Origin: Chloroflexota bacterium
GTDB taxonomy: Bacteria > Chloroflexota > Anaerolineae > UBA3071
Direction of reading: 5' to 3'
NCBI GenBank assembly: GCA_014383605.1
Contig: JACNHM010000391.1
Span: 1-15,313, forward strand
DNA: 15,313 nt
Positions 1-5,478 of this stretch are shown one piece after another. The notes under the pieces are model-generated. The model saw only the letters and a program-made list of their open reading frames with translations. It was not told where the DNA came from and ran no database searches. How positions within the stretch are numbered: position 1 is the stretch's first letter; every line of letters starts with the position of its first letter. The position numbers and the translations under genes are program-made.

Positions 1-42
1 TACCCGAATGCCCAATATGCGCAATTGCCTGCGACCCATGTC

Positions 43-74
43 CTTGTCTACTTGTGCACTTGTCTACTTGTTTC
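43..74. repeat. Tandem octamer repeat at the 3' end of the glycosyltransferase gene
   Basis: Four consecutive 8-base units are visible on the plus strand: CTTGTCTA, CTTGTGCA, CTTGTCTA, CTTGTTTC. Read on the minus strand they supply the last eight or so codons of the glycosyltransferase and its TAG stop, which lies inside a TAGACAAG unit. No inverted partner array is seen in bases 1-42, which hold nothing else I can name; a partner could lie outside the window. The unit differs from the heptamers found at the next two gene junctions. Confidence 0.85.
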
Positions 75-1160
75 CTCCAACACCGCCAGCGTCTGCTCGG
101 CGCAGCGATGCCACGAGAAGCGCGGCACATTGGCCAGGCCCCGCCGGATGAGATCGGCTCGCAGGGCCTCATCGCTCAACACGCCGGCCAGCGCCTCGGC
201 CAGGGCTGCGGTATCGTGCGGGTCCACGAGCAGAGCGCCATCGCCCGCCACCTCGGGAATGGAGGAGACGTTGGAGGCCACCACCGGTGTGCCGCAGGCT
301 TGCGCCTCCAGCACGGGGAAGCCGAACCCCTCGTACAGCGACGGGAAGGCGAAGCAGGCTGCCCCCGAAAGGAGCGCCGGCAAGTCCGCATCCTCCACGT
401 AGCCGGGGAAACGCACCGCCTCGCTCAGGCCCAACTCCTCTACCCGTCGGAAGAGCGGTTCCGCCAGCCAGCCCCGCTTCCCCGCCAGCACCAATTGCAA
501 TCCATCACGGTGCACCTGCACAAACGCCTCCACCAGCCGCAGCAGGTTCTTGCGCGGCTGCAACGTGCCCACGTGGAGGATGTACCGCTCGCCGAGGCCG
601 TAGCGGGCACGCACCTCCTCCAGCGCGGCAGGATCGGTCACCGGACGCAGCGTTTCGTCCCGCCCCGGGTAGACGACGGTCATCTTCCCCGGCGGCAGAC
701 GATAGCGAGCGGTCAGATCGGCCTTGGTGGCCTGCGAATCGACCAGCAGGTGAGCGGAGCGGCGAGCGTTCCAGCGCGTAGACCACTGCAGGTAGGCGCG
801 CTGCCAGCGAGTGTGTGCCTCGGGGTAATGCAGATACCCCAGATCGTGGACGGTGACCACCGAGCGGCGCCGGTGGATCAGCGGCAGCACGTGAGCGGGG
901 ATGAAGAGCACATCCGGCGGCCGCTGCAGCATCTCCCAGCTCAGACGGGCGTGCGTCCACAGCCGCGGGAAAGGGATCACCCGCAGCTCCGGAGTCACAC
1001 CGCAGCCGAACAGCCCCGCCGGGGGCATCCGGTCGCAGTACAGCCGAAAACGGTGCTCACTCCCCAGCGCCAGCAGATGGCCGATGAGTTGCAGCGAGTA
1101 GTTTTCGGTGCCCGTGCGCCGCGCCCGCAGGGCCCGGCTGGCGTCAATGCCCACAAGCAT
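48..1160 (-). CDS. GT4-family glycosyltransferase (GT-B fold, group 1)
   Basis: This 370-residue protein looks like a retaining GT4 glycosyltransferase, which moves a sugar from a nucleotide-sugar donor to a glycan or lipid-linked acceptor at the cytoplasmic membrane face. The N-terminus (MLVGIDASRAL) and an early G-T-E-N-Y segment fit the acceptor-side Rossmann domain. A linker near residues 197-205 (HVGTLQPRKN) opens the donor domain, and E277-G-F-G-F-P-V-L-E285 is the EX7E donor-binding motif, followed by ACGTPVV and a P-E-V-A-G-D-G-A segment. Length is normal for the family. The ATG lies just after an inverted heptamer array and has no clear Shine-Dalgarno sequence. The last residues come from an octamer repeat. 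It follows rpiB by 46 bases and is probably cotranscribed. The acceptor cannot be told from the sequence; exopolysaccharide or glycolipid synthesis is a guess. Confidence 0.9.
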   Translation of the reverse strand: MLVGIDASRALRARRTGTENYSLQLIGHLLALGSEHRFRLYCDRMPPAGLFGCGVTPELRVIPFPRLWTHARLSWEMLQRPPDVLFIPAHVLPLIHRRRSVVTVHDLGYLHYPEAHTRWQRAYLQWSTRWNARRSAHLLVDSQATKADLTARYRLPPGKMTVVYPGRDETLRPVTDPAALEEVRARYGLGERYILHVGTLQPRKNLLRLVEAFVQVHRDGLQLVLAGKRGWLAEPLFRRVEELGLSEAVRFPGYVEDADLPALLSGAACFAFPSLYEGFGFPVLEAQACGTPVVASNVSSIPEVAGDGALLVDPHDTAALAEALAGVLSDEALRADLIRRGLANVPRFSWHRCAEQTLAVLEETSRQVHK

Positions 1161-1162
1161 AA

Positions 1163-1259
1163 CTTCAAACCTTAAACTTCAAACCCTAAACCCGGAGCGC
1201 TGGCCCCTACCCTGACTCCACATCTTCAGACTTTGAGGTTTGAAGTTTGAAGTTTGGAG
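1163..1259. repeat. Inverted pair of heptamer arrays between rpiB and the glycosyltransferase gene
   Basis: Arm 1 (1163-1190) is four 7-base units: CTTCAAA, CCTTAAA, CTTCAAA, CCCTAAA. Arm 2 (1232-1259) is TTTGAGG, TTTGAAG, TTTGAAG, TTTGGAG. The arms are inverted copies of one heptamer family and match at 23 of 28 positions, with a 41-base core at 1191-1231. They could fold into a long hairpin in DNA or RNA. There is no T-run after either arm, so it does not look like an ordinary intrinsic terminator. Arm 2 lies inside the rpiB reading frame. Confidence 0.85.
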
Positions 1260-1695
1260 TTGCCGCAGGCTCGTACTTGGCCACGCGGCGGGCATGGCGG
1301 CCCCCTTCAAACGAAGCGCTAAGCCAGGCGGCGACGATGTCCAGCGCCAGGCCGATGCCCACCACCCGTCCGCCCAGGCAGAGCACGTTGGCATCGTTGT
1401 GCTGGCGGCTCATGCGGGCCATGTAGGTGTCGGTGCAGACAGCCGCCCGCACGCCCGGCACTTTGTTGGCCGTGATGCTCACGCCGATGCCCGTACCGCA
1501 GATGGCAATGCCCAGATCGCACTCCCCCGCTGCCACCGCCTGGGCCACGGCGCGAGCGAAATCGGGGTAATCCACGCTGTCCTCAGCATTACCCGTGCCC
1601 AAATCCCGCACCTGGTAGCCCTGTTCCACCAGCCAGCAGGCGATCTCGGCCTTCAACACATAGCCTGCATGATCGGAACCGATCGCAATACGCAT
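1207..1695 (-). CDS. rpiB: Ribose-5-phosphate isomerase B
   Basis: RpiB (LacA/RpiB fold) interconverts ribose 5-phosphate and ribulose 5-phosphate in the cytosolic pentose phosphate pathway. The protein opens MRIAIGSDHAG with Asp8-His9, has the catalytic-Cys loop CGTGIG (Cys66), and carries R-Q-H-N-D-A-N around residues 97-103, all standard for the family. The start is an ATG preceded by GAGGAG at good spacing. The usual end of the fold is near residue 142 (RRVAKYE). The protein runs on to 162, and residues 146-155 are encoded by a heptamer repeat array, so the tail is probably a non-functional extension. It lies 61 bases downstream of the t6A synthase gene across a second heptamer element. 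A sugar-isomerase relative such as allose-6-phosphate isomerase is the only realistic alternative. Confidence 0.95.
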   Translation of the reverse strand: MRIAIGSDHAGYVLKAEIACWLVEQGYQVRDLGTGNAEDSVDYPDFARAVAQAVAAGECDLGIAICGTGIGVSITANKVPGVRAAVCTDTYMARMSRQHNDANVLCLGGRVVGIGLALDIVAAWLSASFEGGRHARRVAKYEPAATPNFKLQTSKSEDVESG

Positions 1696-1718
1696 GTTCG
1701 AGGCTCCTCAATGATAAC

Positions 1719-1805
1719 AGGATGCAAGATGCAGGATGCAGGATGCAAGATGCAAATCATCCCTTGCTTCTTGCCTCTTGCCTCTTGTTTCTTGCCACTT
1801 GCTCG
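1719..1805. repeat. Inverted pair of heptamer arrays between the t6A synthase gene and rpiB
   Basis: The left array (1719-1753) is five units: AGGATGC, AAGATGC, AGGATGC, AGGATGC, AAGATGC. The right array (1764-1805) is TTGCTTC, TTGCCTC, TTGCCTC, TTGTTTC, TTGCCAC, TTGCTCG. In register the arrays are inverted copies of a GCAAGAN-type heptamer. GCAAGA (1745-1750) pairs with TCTTGC (1769-1774), GCA (1752-1754) with TGC (1765-1767), and the helix continues outward with a mismatch about every seven base pairs around a 10-base loop. The right array encodes the C-terminus of the t6A synthase; the left lies in the gap just upstream of the rpiB ribosome-binding site. Confidence 0.85.
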
Positions 1806-2410
1806 ATCTCTTCAGCAGAAACCGGGCCGGGCCGCAGCACGGCCGGCGGGCGGGTGGTCAGATCGAGCACCGTAGACGGCACACCGCCAGGGCACTGCCC
1901 GCCGTCGAGGATCAGGTCAATGCGGCCGCCGAGTTGCGCCATCACCTCCGAAGCGGTGACCGGGCTGGGCTGGCCGGAGCGGTTGGCGCTGCTGGCCGCC
2001 AGTGGCGCGCCCAGCGCGGCGATGAGCGCTCGCGCCACGCGGTGATCGGGCACGCGCACGGCGACGCCGTCCCCGCCGGCGGTGACCACGTCGGGCACCA
2101 CGGCCCGTCTGCGCAGCACCAGCGTCAGCGGCCCGGGCCAGAACCGCGCCGCCAGACGCTCGGCCAGCGGGGGGATAGGCTCAGCCACAGCGGCTAGATC
2201 GGCAACGTCAGCCAGCAGGAGAGGGATGGCCTTGCTGCCGGGTCGCTCCTTGGCCTCGTAGAGCCGCGCCACGGCCTGCGCATCGAAGGCCTGAGCGCCC
2301 ACGCCATAGACGGTATCGGTGGGAAAGGCCACCAGCCCGCCCCGCTTCAGCACTTCTACGGCCCTCTCCACCGCCTCTGGATGGTCAGCAGGAATGATCA
2401 GCGTGTTCAT
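1757..2410 (-). CDS. tsaC: L-threonylcarbamoyladenylate synthase (YrdC/TsaC type)
   Basis: The enzyme makes L-threonylcarbamoyl-AMP from threonine, bicarbonate and ATP, the first step of t6A formation at position 37 of ANN-decoding tRNAs. The 217-residue product has the YrdC-fold motifs: FPTDTVYG (29-36), K54-E-R56, SSAN (140-143), and STVLD (179-183). It lacks the extra C-terminal domain of long Sua5 proteins. The chosen ATG overlaps the stop of the upstream HAD gene as TGATG and has no Shine-Dalgarno sequence, which suggests translational coupling; the frame stays open further upstream, but that part is Arg/Gly-rich shadow sequence. About the last 14 residues (ARNKRQEARSKG and neighbours) come from a heptamer array. 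No other t6A genes (tsaB, tsaD, tsaE) are in view. Confidence 0.93.
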   Translation of the reverse strand: MNTLIIPADHPEAVERAVEVLKRGGLVAFPTDTVYGVGAQAFDAQAVARLYEAKERPGSKAIPLLLADVADLAAVAEPIPPLAERLAARFWPGPLTLVLRRRAVVPDVVTAGGDGVAVRVPDHRVARALIAALGAPLAASSANRSGQPSPVTASEVMAQLGGRIDLILDGGQCPGGVPSTVLDLTTRPPAVLRPGPVSAEEIEQVARNKRQEARSKG

Positions 2411-3303
2411 CAAACTGGGACACTGAGGATAAACCGTTCGATCACCGCCGCCACGCCGTCTTCGGCCACGGAGGGAGCGATCCAGTCGGCGGCGGCCTTG
2501 ACCTCCGGCGCGGCGTTGCCCATGGCCACGCCCAGACCGGCCCACTGCACCATGGAGAGGTCGTTCTCGTTATCCCCCACGGCGATGGTGGCCGCCTGAG
2601 GGATGCCCAGATGCGCCGCCAACCGGGCCACCCCTCGCCCTTTGGAAACTTCCGGCGGCGTGGCCTCCACGAAGAGGGGATGCGAGCGCACGATCTGCAG
2701 CCGGCCGTCGAAGGTCGCCTTCAGTTCCGGCAGGATCTCGTCGCCGGTCGCCGGATGGGAGATGAGCATGGCCTTGCTGGGCTCGGCGTGCAAGGCTTCT
2801 GCCAGGTCGGCCACCGGCTGGACGCGCTGGCCGAAGTAGCGATAGTAGAAATCGCTCTCCTGCTCCAGCCCTTGGAGATACATCACCCCGTCCAGGAACA
2901 GGGCCATCTCTATGCGACCCACCTCGAACGATAAGTGATCCAGAACTTCCGGAAGCTCATGAGCTTCGGACGACAGGTGAAAGGGCTGCTGCATGCGGGC
3001 GGCGACCCAGCCGATGAGCTTATGGGCCAGCGCCGTGGAGAAGGTCTCCTCGTGCAGCACCGTGCCGTCTGTCGGGCTTTTGATCAGCCCACCCTGATAG
3101 CAGATCATGGGCCTGGCGATGTCCAGTTGGCGGGCGTAGGAGAGCGCGGCGTCGAAGCCGCGGCCGGTGGCCACGGTCACGGCCACGCCGGCGGCCTGGG
3201 CGCGGCGCACCGCCTCCCGCACCGCCGGACGGATGCGCTGGTCATCGCCCATCACCGTGCCGTCGAGGTCCAGAACCAGCAGACGATAAGTGGTTGAACT
3301 CAC
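2410..3303 (-). CDS. Cof-type HAD-IIB family hydrolase
   Basis: This is a cytosolic haloacid dehalogenase-superfamily phosphatase of the Cof/HAD-IIB group, which typically hydrolyses sugar phosphates, nucleotides or other phosphometabolites. All four HAD motifs are present: D12-L-D14-G-T (nucleophile and acid/base), T46 in VATGR, K221 in SKGRG, and GDNEND (243-248). A C2-type cap sits between motifs 2 and 3. Length (297 residues) is typical. The start is GTG, overlapping the toxin stop as GTGA, with a strong purine-rich GGAGG about 8 bases upstream. Its own stop overlaps the tsaC start. Position in a tight translational chain between a RelE-like toxin and the t6A gene is unusual, but it is not evidence about substrate, which cannot be predicted. 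Confidence 0.92.
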   Translation of the reverse strand: MSSTTYRLLVLDLDGTVMGDDQRIRPAVREAVRRAQAAGVAVTVATGRGFDAALSYARQLDIARPMICYQGGLIKSPTDGTVLHEETFSTALAHKLIGWVAARMQQPFHLSSEAHELPEVLDHLSFEVGRIEMALFLDGVMYLQGLEQESDFYYRYFGQRVQPVADLAEALHAEPSKAMLISHPATGDEILPELKATFDGRLQIVRSHPLFVEATPPEVSKGRGVARLAAHLGIPQAATIAVGDNENDLSMVQWAGLGVAMGNAAPEVKAAADWIAPSVAEDGVAAVIERFILSVPV

Positions 3304-3650
3304 TCTCCCATCTCCTCCCCCAACTCATCCAGCAATTGCTTCAATTCCTGACGGGTGACGTCTTCTCGATCCGACTTGGCATACAACAACAGCAAATAGA
3401 TAATCGGTACAGGTTGGTCCTCAACGTAGTACAGCAGGCGATAGCCGCCACTTTTGCCTTTGCCCAGATCGGTGTTACGCACCCGCAACTTGTGCACGCC
3501 AGAGCCGCCGGGGACGACTACACCCAGCCTCGGTGCCTGCAAAAGCACCTGAATAGCCACCCGCACGTCATCTTTGACGTGCGGGAATCGCTTCTGCAAC
3601 CGCTTGACGCTGTGCTTAAAGGAGCGGGCAGGGATGACGTTATAGCTCAT
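3300..3650 (-). CDS. RelE/ParE-superfamily toxin-like protein
   Basis: The 116-residue product has the compact RelE-like pattern: N-terminal helices rich in Lys/Arg (SFKHSVKRLQKRFP), then KLRVRNTDLGKGKSGGYRLL with the G-YRLLYYV strand, a hydrophobic strand IIYLLLLYAKSDRED, and a C-terminal helix. Known members are ribosome-dependent mRNA interferases or gyrase inhibitors; which one this is cannot be told. ATG at 3650 is chosen over a TTG one codon earlier; GGGAG lies about 10 bases upstream. It overlaps the antitoxin gene by 11 bases and ends in GTGA, overlapping the HAD gene start. The acidic tail (LLDELGEEMGE) is a little longer than in minimal RelE proteins. The family call is firm; toxicity is inferred. 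Confidence 0.85.
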   Translation of the reverse strand: MSYNVIPARSFKHSVKRLQKRFPHVKDDVRVAIQVLLQAPRLGVVVPGGSGVHKLRVRNTDLGKGKSGGYRLLYYVEDQPVPIIYLLLLYAKSDREDVTRQELKQLLDELGEEMGE

Positions 3651-3888
3651 CAAGTTCGCGCTCCCAATCGGACGAGGACGGTTCCTGTCGAGCTCGGGCT
3701 ACCAGCCGTTGTAGAACGGTGGAAGCAGCCAGGATGGCATCTTCTGGCTCTTCCTCTCGATTCAGCAGGTTGTCTATGATAAGCTCCATCTGAGTGAACC
3801 AACCGATGTCCACCAGGACGGCTTTTGCCTCGCCACCTTCGTAAAGGATGGGAAAGCGATCTCGGATCCAAGAAGTCGTTTCAGCCAT
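3640..3888 (-). CDS. Antitoxin-like partner of the RelE-family protein
   Basis: The 82-residue acidic protein lies directly upstream of, and overlaps by 11 bases, the RelE-like gene, the standard antitoxin-first order. Its first half (RFPILYEGGEAKAVLVDIGWFTQMELIIDNL) resembles a short beta-hairpin and helix as in Phd/YefM-like dimerisation domains. The second half is charged and probably helical, fitting a toxin-wrapping segment that ends WERELDEL. The ATG has an excellent Shine-Dalgarno sequence (GGGAGGGG, about 7 bases upstream). I cannot name the antitoxin family with certainty; pairing rests mainly on position. If it binds DNA, its operator should lie within 3889-3925, but no obvious palindrome is visible there. 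Confidence 0.75.
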   Translation of the reverse strand: MAETTSWIRDRFPILYEGGEAKAVLVDIGWFTQMELIIDNLLNREEEPEDAILAASTVLQRLVARARQEPSSSDWERELDEL

Positions 3889-3925
3889 GATTTATCCCCT
3901 CCCTTCAGTCGTTCCGCCCGATGCT

Positions 3926-4192
3926 CTAACATTCATGTTGAAGATTCCTCGGGTTGGCAATAGTGATGTCTGTCCCTTCGCCGACATAACCTTCCAGCAA
4001 CTCAAAGACAGGCTCCAGGCCCTCGATACCCGCCGCGCGGATCATCTCCAGGTCCCAGAGCGCGTCCGTGTCAGTAGCGACGTAGTCCTCCATGGCGATC
4101 ACGTCGTACCGCATCTTGCGCAGGATGTCATAAACCTGCTGGCGGTGCTCCACCAGATCGCTGTAGGTTGAGGAGACGTAGATTTCGGTCAT
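3926..4192 (-). pseudogene. Truncated DUF4062-domain protein (probable remnant or chimera)
   Basis: The first ~42 residues (starting MTEIYVSSTYSDL, then VYDILRK and AMEDYVATDT) match the conserved start of DUF4062, a TIR/SIR2-like nucleotide-binding domain usually at the N-terminus of large multi-domain and STAND NTPase proteins, some linked to antiphage defence. The family continues with a conserved Asp/Cys-rich stretch and an A-W-R-Y-G segment, which are missing. Instead an unrelated stretch (A-L-W-D-L-E-M-I-R, then EPVFELLEGYV) runs to a stop at residue 88. The ATG has a good GAGG about 7 bases upstream, so it could still be translated. I read it as a deletion that fused the DUF4062 start to other sequence. 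A genuine small DUF4062-derived protein is possible but less likely. Confidence 0.6.
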
Positions 4193-4204
4193 TGCCTGTC
4201 CTCA

Positions 4205-4232
4205 CCACGTCAATGGGACCTACCCTACGTGG
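4205..4232. repeat. Small inverted repeat upstream of the DUF4062 remnant
   Basis: CCACGT (4205-4210) and ACGTGG (4227-4232) are perfect inverted copies; inside them GGG (4215-4217) and CCC (4223-4225) can pair around a 5-base loop, giving an imperfect hairpin. It lies just upstream of the remnant's ribosome-binding site on the minus strand and could affect its translation or mRNA processing. No T-run follows. The arm length is short enough that chance is possible. Confidence 0.4.
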
Positions 4233-4234
4233 GT

Positions 4235-4327
4235 CTACTCCAATGCCTGCCGAGCCTGTTCGGGGGTCAGTAACCCTCGCTTTTGCAGAGCATCAACAAG
4301 CGTTCGGAAGTGCAAGCAAAACTTCAT
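4235..4327 (-). CDS. Candidate 30-residue small protein overlapping the UPF0175 gene end
   Basis: An ATG at 4327 opens a 30-codon frame ending in TAG. The product starts MKFCLHFRTLVDALQKRG and ends LLTPEQARQALE, a natural-looking amphipathic sequence. A GGGAG lies 7 bases upstream, inside the UPF0175 coding region, and the frame overlaps that gene's 3' end by 35 bases. I do not recognise it. It could be a real coupled small protein, the displaced C-terminus of an older longer gene, or a chance frame. The helix-like LVDALQKRG-LLTPEQA pattern is the only argument beyond the start signal. Confidence 0.35.
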   Translation of the reverse strand: MKFCLHFRTLVDALQKRGLLTPEQARQALE

Positions 4328-4634
4328 CGGCAGTCTCCCACTGCGCAGCCTGCTCCGCCTTGTCTGTCACATCAGGTTCCATGACCGAAATCCTTTGCCT
4401 GCGCAGCAGATCCTCAAAGAGAAAGTAATTCATCCCCGCCAACTCTGCCGCCCGACCCAGGCTGATCTCCTCTGCCACGTACAGACGTATCGCTTCCTCA
4501 ACCCGGCGACCAAGTGTTTCCCGACTGGCTCTGAAGCTCAGGAAATCGAGAAAGTCTACCAACTCTGGCAGGACTTCAGGGGGAAGTTCATCCAGCATTT
4601 GATGAACCTCTTGTTTGAAAACCGTTGAACTCAT
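4293..4634 (-). CDS. DUF2281/UPF0175-type antitoxin-like protein
   Basis: The 113-residue product joins two recognisable pieces. Residues 1-35 (VFKQEVHQMLDELPPEVL, then VDFLDFLSFR) look like DUF2281, an antitoxin-associated helical segment. Residues 42-80 (VEEAIRLYVAEEISLGRAAE, then LAGMNYFLFEDLL) look like UPF0175, a short helix-turn-helix family usually found with PIN-domain toxins. The ATG at 4634 is chosen because GGGAGG sits 7 bases upstream; an in-frame extension to 4727 lacks such a signal. No PIN-domain or other toxin gene follows: downstream are a 30-codon frame and the DUF4062 remnant. It may be an orphan antitoxin or a stand-alone regulator. The N-terminal assignment is less certain than the C-terminal one. 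Confidence 0.75.
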   Translation of the reverse strand: MSSTVFKQEVHQMLDELPPEVLPELVDFLDFLSFRASRETLGRRVEEAIRLYVAEEISLGRAAELAGMNYFLFEDLLRRQRISVMEPDVTDKAEQAAQWETADEVLLALPNAC

Positions 4635-4742
4635 CTCTATCCTCCCTTCCACATTCAAAATCCCAAACCACGGCTCATCCAAAAGGAAATCGGCGGTGGT
4701 GTAGCCTGTCCTCGCTGCGGCTAGCACCGCGAGGCGTTTTCA

Positions 4743-5396
4743 TCATTCCTGCTCCTTTCCCCGTCCTCTACGAAACACACGACCGAGCCCATAGCGTACT
4801 CGTCGTCCCCACAGCCCAGAGGGGCTCAGCAGCGTTTTCGACAGCAGGCGCAGCCATGATTGGGCCGCCTCGTAGTTGCCCTGAGCGGCCAGAATGTCGC
4901 TCCACGTCAAGACGTAGAACCGGAACTCTCCAGAGGTGAACTTCTGTAGCCTATCCAAGGGCTCCAATAGTTTCTCTGCCTCCTCAACTTGACCACGCCG
5001 CAGGCAGATTTGGGCCAGATTGGTGCGAGGGAAGACGTAGCGAGGGAATTTCTCCATTGTCTCCCGGAAAAGGGCCTCGGCCGTCCCCTGGTCGCCCGAC
5101 TCCATGCAGACCACTGCCAGGTTGGAATAGGCTTCCTTGGCCCGGGGCTCGCGCTCGATGATACGCTGAAAGGCCGCCTTTGCCTCATCCAGGAGGCCTG
5201 TCTTCAACAAGATAGTCGCCTCACCGATCTCATCCGTGATGCCCGGCTTGTAGGTATCTCTTACCTCGTCTGAAATCTGAAAGGCCCGAACTTGATATCC
5301 AGCCCGCTCTGATCTTCGCATGGCGGCTGGCATCGGCGGTCTGCTTCCGCGCTTGCTCTTCTGCTCGCTCTTGCGTCTTCGTTTCGATTTTGCCAT
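4743..5396 (-). CDS. Small tetratricopeptide-repeat protein with basic N-terminus
   Basis: The 217-residue protein starts with a very basic, probably disordered stretch (MAKSKRRRKSEQKSKRG) and then has about three TPR-like helical pairs: E-A-T-I-L-L-K-T-G-L-L-D-E-A-K-A-A-F, A-Y-S-N-L-A-V-V-C-M-E-S-G-D, and T-N-L-A-Q-I-C-L-R-R-G-Q-V-E-E-A-E, with a weaker fourth (ILAAQGNYEAAQSWL). The C-terminus is basic again (RRGRGKEQE). TPRs mediate protein-protein contacts; no catalytic motif, signal peptide or membrane segment is seen. ATG at 5396 is chosen over ATG at 5411, since GGGAAG precedes it and it clears the end of the 25-codon frame upstream. The partner is unknown; the basic ends suggest RNA or ribosome contact, as a guess. 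Confidence 0.8.
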   Translation of the reverse strand: MAKSKRRRKSEQKSKRGSRPPMPAAMRRSERAGYQVRAFQISDEVRDTYKPGITDEIGEATILLKTGLLDEAKAAFQRIIEREPRAKEAYSNLAVVCMESGDQGTAEALFRETMEKFPRYVFPRTNLAQICLRRGQVEEAEKLLEPLDRLQKFTSGEFRFYVLTWSDILAAQGNYEAAQSWLRLLSKTLLSPSGLWGRRVRYGLGRVFRRGRGKEQE

Positions 5397-5400
5397 CTCG

Positions 5401-5478
5401 TTACTTCCCATACCCCAACGAGCGGACGTAGCGCGCCAGTTTGCGCCACGTGGCCTTGTACGAGGCGACGGCTATCAC
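5401..5478 (-). CDS. Candidate 25-residue basic small protein
   Basis: A GTG at 5478 directly follows the TGA of the 131-residue gene (TGAGTG) and opens a 25-codon frame ending in TAA at 5401-5403, four bases before the TPR gene start. GGAGG lies about 6 bases upstream. The product (V-I-A-V-A-S-Y-K-A-T-W-R-K-L-A, then RYVRSLGYGK) is basic with aromatic residues and looks like a genuine protein segment. It fills the gap between two genes exactly, with back-to-back stop and start signals. It could instead be the detached C-terminus of an ancestral longer protein, as it is in frame with the upstream gene and separated only by the TGA. Confidence 0.5.
   Translation of the reverse strand: MIAVASYKATWRKLARYVRSLGYGK

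Noticed and set aside
1163..1805. CRISPR-like array
   Set aside because: Units are 7 bases with no spacers between them and no cas genes in view; these are simple tandem repeats.
2411..2545. 45-codon in-frame extension upstream of tsaC
   Set aside because: It overlaps the 3' end of the HAD gene, is Arg/Gly-rich and unlike the YrdC N-terminus; the ATG at 2410 with TGATG overlap fits the family start.
4676..4742. 22-codon frame between the TPR and UPF0175 genes, and the in-frame upstream extension of the UPF0175 gene
   Set aside because: No ribosome-binding site precedes the extension, while the ATG at 4634 has an ideal one; the 22-codon product has no natural-looking pattern.
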